A program made the position numbers and the translations under genes. A stretch of 64,000 nt of DNA from Megachile rotundata (lineage: Eukaryota > Arthropoda > Insecta > Hymenoptera > Megachilidae). The first letter of the stretch is position 1. Each line of letters opens with the position of its first letter. Shown here piece by piece: positions 58,346-64,000 of the stretch. The stretch covers positions 8,866,001 through 8,930,000 of the forward strand of contig NC_134983.1 in NCBI RefSeq assembly GCF_050947335.1. Direction: 5' to 3'. Under the pieces are notes generated by a model. The model was not told the origin of the DNA. It worked only from the letters and a program-made list of their open reading frames with translations, and made no database searches.

Positions 58346-60648
58346 CTGTATATTGCATTTAAATCCAGAAGGCAAATAATAGTTATTCATGTAACCAATT
58401 CTTGCAGTCAGTAAAAATCCTTAATTAGGTGTCCTGTAAAAATCCCTAATATTTCAAATGTTCTGTTTACCCGTCGTTAATGGCGCCACAGTGATCGTTA
58501 GCTAATGAGTGATTGGGAGCTCATTACTCGCCGATTATGCGTTGCTCTGCATACAGAGAATTCCAGCAATTATTCTTGAGTTAGGTTCAATATATGCAGA
58601 AAGTTGGATAGCCGTTAACGAGCGATATGTATGAACCATTCGATTATTAACGAGGAAAGAATGTCAGTTCTATCGTGTGAAATGAGTTGCATCGTTCATT
58701 TCGTTACGCAACGGTAGCGCAAAGTAAAATGGCGGTGAGAATTTATCCCGTAATTGCGTTCAATATTTTACTCCAACTTTTCCCATATGCTGTCAATTCC
58801 AAGAACGCTTCCTTAACTCACATGGCGATATAACGAAAATGTACTTCTTCTTCCTTTTTGTAATTACTCTCCACCAAATAGCTCAGCTTTATCATCGTTC
58901 TCTTCTCGATTAATTTTATTTCTTCCATCGCTTTATGGATTTCTTGTCCCTCTTTTTGCAATTACCTGATTGCACGAAGTGCACGACATCGTCTCCAGTG
59001 ACCTTCGCAGCGCTAAGCGTATAAATTATATCTCATAAACACCGTAACATTTTATAAATAATGCTTCTCATAAAGACCTAATTGAGCGCAGTTTTGCGTG
59101 CGCGCCGTTCTTAATAACGACATCAATGTCAGCTTAGGCAACAATAAAGGGATGTCCACAAAGTCGAGCCGCTCTTATACCGGATACATGTTAATCCGTG
59201 AGGTCGGTGCTCGCGCTTGGTCGTTCGCGAGCTGGTCAATCAGTCCAAGTGCCAAGAAATTGCTCCACGGATGGTTTACTGCTACGAAGCGACGTAAATC
59301 TCGGTCAACAATACGGCTGGGAAACATAACGAGGCGAAGGCCGTAGGTTACGATGCTGATGATCTCGTTTTCTTCGTTTCAAATGGAAATTCTTGTTTCT
59401 TCAATCTGCACATCGCGTCGACATTCTGTCGTAACAAGCCTCAAGTGGAAACCAACAAGTTAGCACGTTTCAGGATTTTTCTAATCCTTGTTAACTACTT
59501 GCGTTGGTGTAACGAGTTCTTCAGCTACTTCAATTTCTTCAAGATTACTACTCGCGTATTTTAAAATTCTAGTAATGTATTGTATAAGATTATAGGTTAG
59601 AATCTTTAGAGGTTAAGTGTAAATTTTTATTGAGTTTAGACAGTAAATAAAAATTGCATAATACTCATATTTGCTACATATTCCTAAAGTTTTATGATTT
59701 GTTGAATTTCCAAGTTACAAATATTTTATTGACAGAGTAACTCTATTTGTACCAATGAACACTTGGTCCTCAAACACTTGATCCTCTTGCGTCTATTTCT
59801 TATTAAACTAAGTTTTGGTAATATAAAAATTGTCGCTACGCCGGCACGAGAGAAAGAGCGATGTCCGAGCGAAAACGAAAATAAATCGAGCGGAGTTCAC
59901 GGCACGCAGTCACTTTGCGGTCCGTGACGAGAATGTCGATTCCCGAGCTCGTACGTGTGTCTTTATACGCGATTAAATTTTTTACGACGCAATTGTATCG
60001 GTCGTACGTGGCCATTGAACGATCGTAATTCAAATGTGTCGTACGCGACGGTTCCGCCACGATACTGTTTGATCGACAATTAACCTGAACAACGATTAGC
60101 CATCCTCGTCAGATCGTTATCAAGCGATTCAGGTTCGAAGAGGAATTTCGTGCACGTCCATCATTTTCGCGAGGATTTTTCGGCGAAACGATAATACGAG
60201 GTTTTGATCGCCCAAACGAAGGGGAATATTTTTCTCCGCGTACGAAGCTTAATTACGCAGGGCTATAATGAAGGGTCTTGTCCGATCGTGCAACATCTTC
60301 GCCGTTGTTAACGAAGAAAAAGATCTGGTTATCTTGATGGGGGGCCGATAAACCGGCACAATAAGCTGACAAGCGGCTCTCGCTTCTCAAAGACCCGGTT
60401 ATTTTGTCTGTGCTTTAATAACGGACCTATTCGTCCCACCCTTATACTCTGCACGATATCGAGACTGCATTCCTCGAACAGCCACGATGATCGACAATGA
60501 GAGGGTTTGTGTCTATGGTCGATCGTAGTGATTGTTCGATGGATGTTTTCTGAAAGGCAGAGTTCAGGGTTTGATTTTAACCTTGCAGTAGAAACTCTGT
60601 CCGAGAGTGGTCTCGATTTGATATGATAAATAGTAAAGGAATTATTAT
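58346..60648. other. Long unique spacer
   Basis: Unique DNA, GC-richer at 58980-59420 and 59830-60350. Small frames (for example + 59098-59346, minus 59836-60060) and a minus frame of 140 codons (60329-60751, which runs into the next MITE) are not recognisable. Confidence 0.35.
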
Positions 60649-60873
60649 TTAACACTAAACCTACCGACATATAATGTACACTTATTTTGAAATGAAAAAT
60701 GAAATTAAAGAATAAATATACAAACGACGAAACATAAATTAGCATATACATTTATTCTTTATCTTGATGAAAATCAATGCTGATTTCAAGGAATATACTT
60801 TAACAAAATGTGTATCTTATAATAAGAAACTTGTGCTGCGATCATTTGAGCAGTTTGGTAGTTTTAGTGTTAA
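60649..60873. mobile_element. TTAA MITE family C
   Basis: TTAA is present at both edges (60649-60652 and 60870-60873). The ends CACTAAACCTACC and (reverse complement) CACTAAAACTACC are 13-bp inverted repeats with one mismatch. The element is 217 bp and AT-rich, with no coding capacity of its own. TTAA target and CAC ends suggest a non-autonomous piggyBac-type element of a different family from A and B. Confidence 0.78.
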
Positions 60874-62640
60874 ATACACTTGCAAGTATTGTTCACGGGA
60901 AAGTATTTCATTAGTGTTCGTATCGTTCGGTAACATTACACAAGGAATAAAGGAAAAGATTAATTTCTAACATTGTATCGCTTCTGATGAAAAATTGTAC
61001 AATGTCAACGACCTCAAATTCCTTCAAACCAGTTTCTCTCCCTATCAATGAATCGTTCCCTAAAATCCACAATTAAGAGATTATATGATCTCGTTTCGTG
61101 ATTACAAAACCGATTCCGCGCGTCATCGCCGCGTCATTAAATCTTACATGAACTGAAAGATCAATCGGAAAGTTTAGTAAAACAGTCGTTAAAAGAAGCA
61201 TAAATTGTCGAAATGAAAAAAGATGGAACAAGATTACATAGCGTAATAAGGTTTGTCGTAGTCGCGTCACAGGCATCGAAGTCTCCGGTTCTGCTCGAAC
61301 GATCGATCCTTGGCGCGAGGCCAAGCTGCGATTCATTTCGCATCGACGGTGCGGAGCAGTTGACCGAGAAAACCGCTAGATTCTTGCCCACCCACTGTCG
61401 TTAGTCTAATCGAATCGTGGAGGCCGATCTCGTAACCGTGAGCGAGTTTCTCACGAATCGAACGTTACACGATGCACGCTGCACGTGAACGAACCGCAGC
61501 AACCCACCGTCTACTTAATAAACCTATGCACGAGGTCACGTGTGTCATGTTTGATTAAAAGTTGGAATTTCATGCAAATTTCGATGGGTTTGTAGTGGAT
61601 GGGATTCAATGGATCAGGTAGAAAGACTCGAGAGATATGAGCGACTACGAAGATCATCAGAAAGCACTTACGTGGAGATCCTAGGAAAATTGAAAAAAAA
61701 TTGATGATTCTGAAACGAACTTCATTCTAACGAAATAGACATCCTATAGTGAAAGTAGACTGGTACTGTGTAGATGTGTATTTATTGTTAGTGCGAAAAA
61801 TAATTTCTGTACCTCCTGCCTTGTAAATATTGAGATTAACAAGTAACCAGTTTGACTATAATCGGCAAAGTCATCAGATATTATAAATATCTCGAAAGTT
61901 ACAACTTACGCGTATCGTTTCTGTCGACTATAAAAGTCGAAAAGAAATCCACTCAGGTTTTCTACAGCTTCTTTTATCTCTGACAATGATAGTGCGTTAC
62001 CAGTGAAAAGGAGCATGGTCATCGGTGTAAATCCACCACTCACGTTGCACTTATTGCGACGGAATCTCCCGTAGCGATTAATTAAATATTTCCACTTCCA
62101 GATACCCTTACGACATTCTAGACAGAAGTTTAATCGATTTACGATTATATTCCTCGCATTTCACGAGATGGAAAGGCGATTGCGAAAGGGACACGGAGAA
62201 ACTAGTTTTTCAATGAAATACAAGAAAACATAGAAAAATGAACAGGATTATCGTTTATCTTCGACTGGTTCCATTCCATCGGTGCAATTTCATTGGCAAA
62301 TGATCGGTGCATCATTCGCGGTGAATTTAAACCGGTTCTGCATACGACGGACGCGTAAAACTGAAAGCGGGAAAATAAAACAATAATCTTGTTGTTTTGA
62401 GCATACGCACGCGATATCTTCGCTAAGAATCCAGAGCGGATGCGTCCGGCGAAGTGAGCCGTGCAAACTTGTCGCGTAAATCGTATCGGTTGGTTGCACC
62501 GCGGTGGCATGCAGAAACAGCTAAAGTGCAGCATCGTAAACCTTGATTTCTTTCTGTCCATTGCTCTTTCTCTCCTGCTCTTTCTTTCTGTACCGTTCTC
62601 CTTCTCAACGAACGAAGGAGGCTGACTCTCGATCGTCGGC
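60874..62640. other. Unique spacer
   Basis: GC-richer at 61240-61520 and 62280-62560. Minus frames of 61-119 codons at 62202-62608 overlap one another and are unrecognised. No arrays. Confidence 0.35.
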
Positions 62641-62658
62641 TGGCAAGTGGAGCACGCC

Positions 62659-62668
62659 TATAAAATAA
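62659..62668 (+). promoter_or_regulatory. Possible TATA box
   Basis: TATAAAATAA lies in a GC-richer context. A TTCAGTG initiator-like word lies at about 62728, too far (about 70 bp) for a standard TATA-initiator pair. Weak, composition-based call. Confidence 0.15.
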
Positions 62669-62995
62669 ATAGCGGCGAACCTTGCCTGCTTCGGTTGCTA
62701 TTGAACTTTAGAAGTCGCTATAAACCTTTCAGTGCTCCTTTCTCCAGGTTTGTCGCACGTGCCTTATCGATTCTCCCATTTAATCGATCCACATCCCTTT
62801 TCGATCCCACTCGATGATACTAACGAACTCGAGAGAGACGATGTGCTGGAAACTTTGCGGTTAACAATCTGCTGGAATCTCGTATCTGCAATCATTTCGG
62901 GCCTTCGAGTACAGTCGGCCGGTCTGATGCTAGTAACGATACATAGAATAATCTGATTATTTGCATTTTTGATATAAGGACACATGGACCATACT
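62669..62995. other. GC-richer unique block
   Basis: Opposing frames of 74 (+, 62732-62956, GTG start) and 73 codons (minus, 62764-62985). Neither is recognised. Confidence 0.3.
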
Positions 62996-63375
62996 AGGGC
63001 TACATTGGTATTTAGTATACAGAATTAGGAATATTTGAATTTAGAGATATGTTGGCTCAAGGGGTATTGGAATTTAAAGGACATGTGAATTGCTGAATAT
63101 GGTGACAATATGAAGACGATATAGGTATCTATAAATCTGAGGGTCTAGGGATGTCAACGTCCAGGGATGTGAAGTCTATTAAGTATAGCATAGTATAGTT
63201 AAGTATAATATAGTATAGAAGTATAAAGATGTGGTCATTTGGAAGTATACCTAGTTGATATTGTAATATACACATGTCTCTATAGTACAAATTCCTGGGT
63301 TCGAAAGTTTGAATATGTCTGAAGTTCTGCATCTGAAAATTTGTAATTTAGATGTTCCTAAATTTCTCAGCTTTT
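62996..63375. repeat. Degenerate AT/G-rich repeats
   Basis: GGAATATTTGAATTTAG, GTCTAGGGATGTC and similar words, and a TATAGTA-rich patch (AAGTATAGCATAGTATAG) at about 63180-63225. Confidence 0.5.
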
Positions 63376-64000
63376 AAACTTGAAGTGTACCCTATCGTCC
63401 GTCGGAGAAAGCGGGGTCTATGAAATTTTACGACATTCAATTCGATATCCAAATAACGAAATCGATTTTACCTAAATACAGTCGAGTCTGTTGAAAGTAC
63501 TTGAACTGTCAGGGGTCTTTGACCGAGTCTGGTTCTAACCCGACACGTTCAGCCACTTTTTCAAGATCGAAGGAACAAAAAAGTCGACATGAAAAGTGTG
63601 AGAGCAAAGATGAACTTTTCGAAGCTATTAGTAAATTGAAGCTAAGAAAAGCGATCGATGGAAGGGGGGTAAATGAATAATGGAGTCGAATGGAGATAAA
63701 TACGGTCGACCTCCGGTCGGTACTCAATTAAAACGCTTTTATCGCTTCGAAGAACCGGATTCCCTCTTGAAAAACGCTCGCAACGTTTTAATCCGCTTAG
63801 AGATCAGCCGCGAGATTATCGCGTGCAGCTGGACGATTCAATAATAATTATTCTTTTCAGGCTGTGTGTCTCAACATCGACTATTTTCCCATTGACGGTC
63901 CATCAACGGGCTTTTTACGATTTGTCGAATGGTATCATTCGTTACGAATTACGTCGTTGATGGAGAGGGTTGTTTCATGTTGGGTCCGCGAGAAAAAGTT
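63376..64000. other. Unique spacer to window end
   Basis: Moderate GC. A 72-codon minus frame (63509-63727) is unrecognised. Any feature crossing the window edge cannot be judged. Confidence 0.35.

Overview
The window looks like intergenic or intronic DNA from an insect nuclear genome, most likely a hymenopteran and possibly a bee. This is inferred from AT-rich DNA with CpG-rich islands, mariner and TTAA-inserting transposon remnants, scattered motifs resembling the insect TTAGG telomere repeat, and dozens of short-period arrays. I found no gene I can name with confidence, no tRNA or rRNA, and nothing bacterial or viral. Almost all long reading frames are by-products of tandem repeats or of GC-richer spacers. 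The species cannot be fixed from sequence alone.

The dominant feature is tandem repetition. By my boundaries about a fifth of the window is array. Most arrays descend from an 8-bp or 16-bp module built from GGGAATTT/GGGGATTT-like words, G-rich on the + strand at some loci and C-rich at others. Several have higher-order units: 49 bp near 6.2 kb, 240 bp near 27 kb, 36 bp near 44.4 kb, 63 bp near 50.3 kb and about 271 bp near 57.2 kb. A second kind carries ACGCGT: a 30-bp array with a 375-bp higher-order unit at 15.5-16.7 kb (open in long frames on both strands), and an array with a 126-bp higher-order unit at 19.9-21.0 kb. A third kind is alternating purine-pyrimidine DNA (29.6-30.1 and 55.7-56.1 kb).

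Mobile elements are small and dead. They are three copies of one TTAA-flanked MITE (12.0, 40.8 and 46.4 kb), a second TTAA MITE at 36.1 kb with a decayed relative near 55.1 kb, a third TTAA MITE at 60.65 kb, a piggyBac-like terminus at 40.43 kb, a broken mariner transposase gene at 48.8-49.6 kb, a 54-bp remnant with the same kind of ends at 2.86 kb, and a 424-bp TA-flanked MITE at 19.1-19.5 kb.

Between arrays lie unique spacers, some GC- and CpG-richer (1.2-1.8, 9.0-9.4, 14.0-14.4, 17.7-18.1, 36.6-37.1, 45.8-46.2, 51.0-51.5, 59.8-60.3 and 62.3-62.9 kb). These could hold regulatory elements or exons. The best coding candidates, all weak, are a two-ORF locus at 53.58-54.29 kb and a splice-flanked open stretch at 10.06-10.23 kb. 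No operon or pathway can be reconstructed here.
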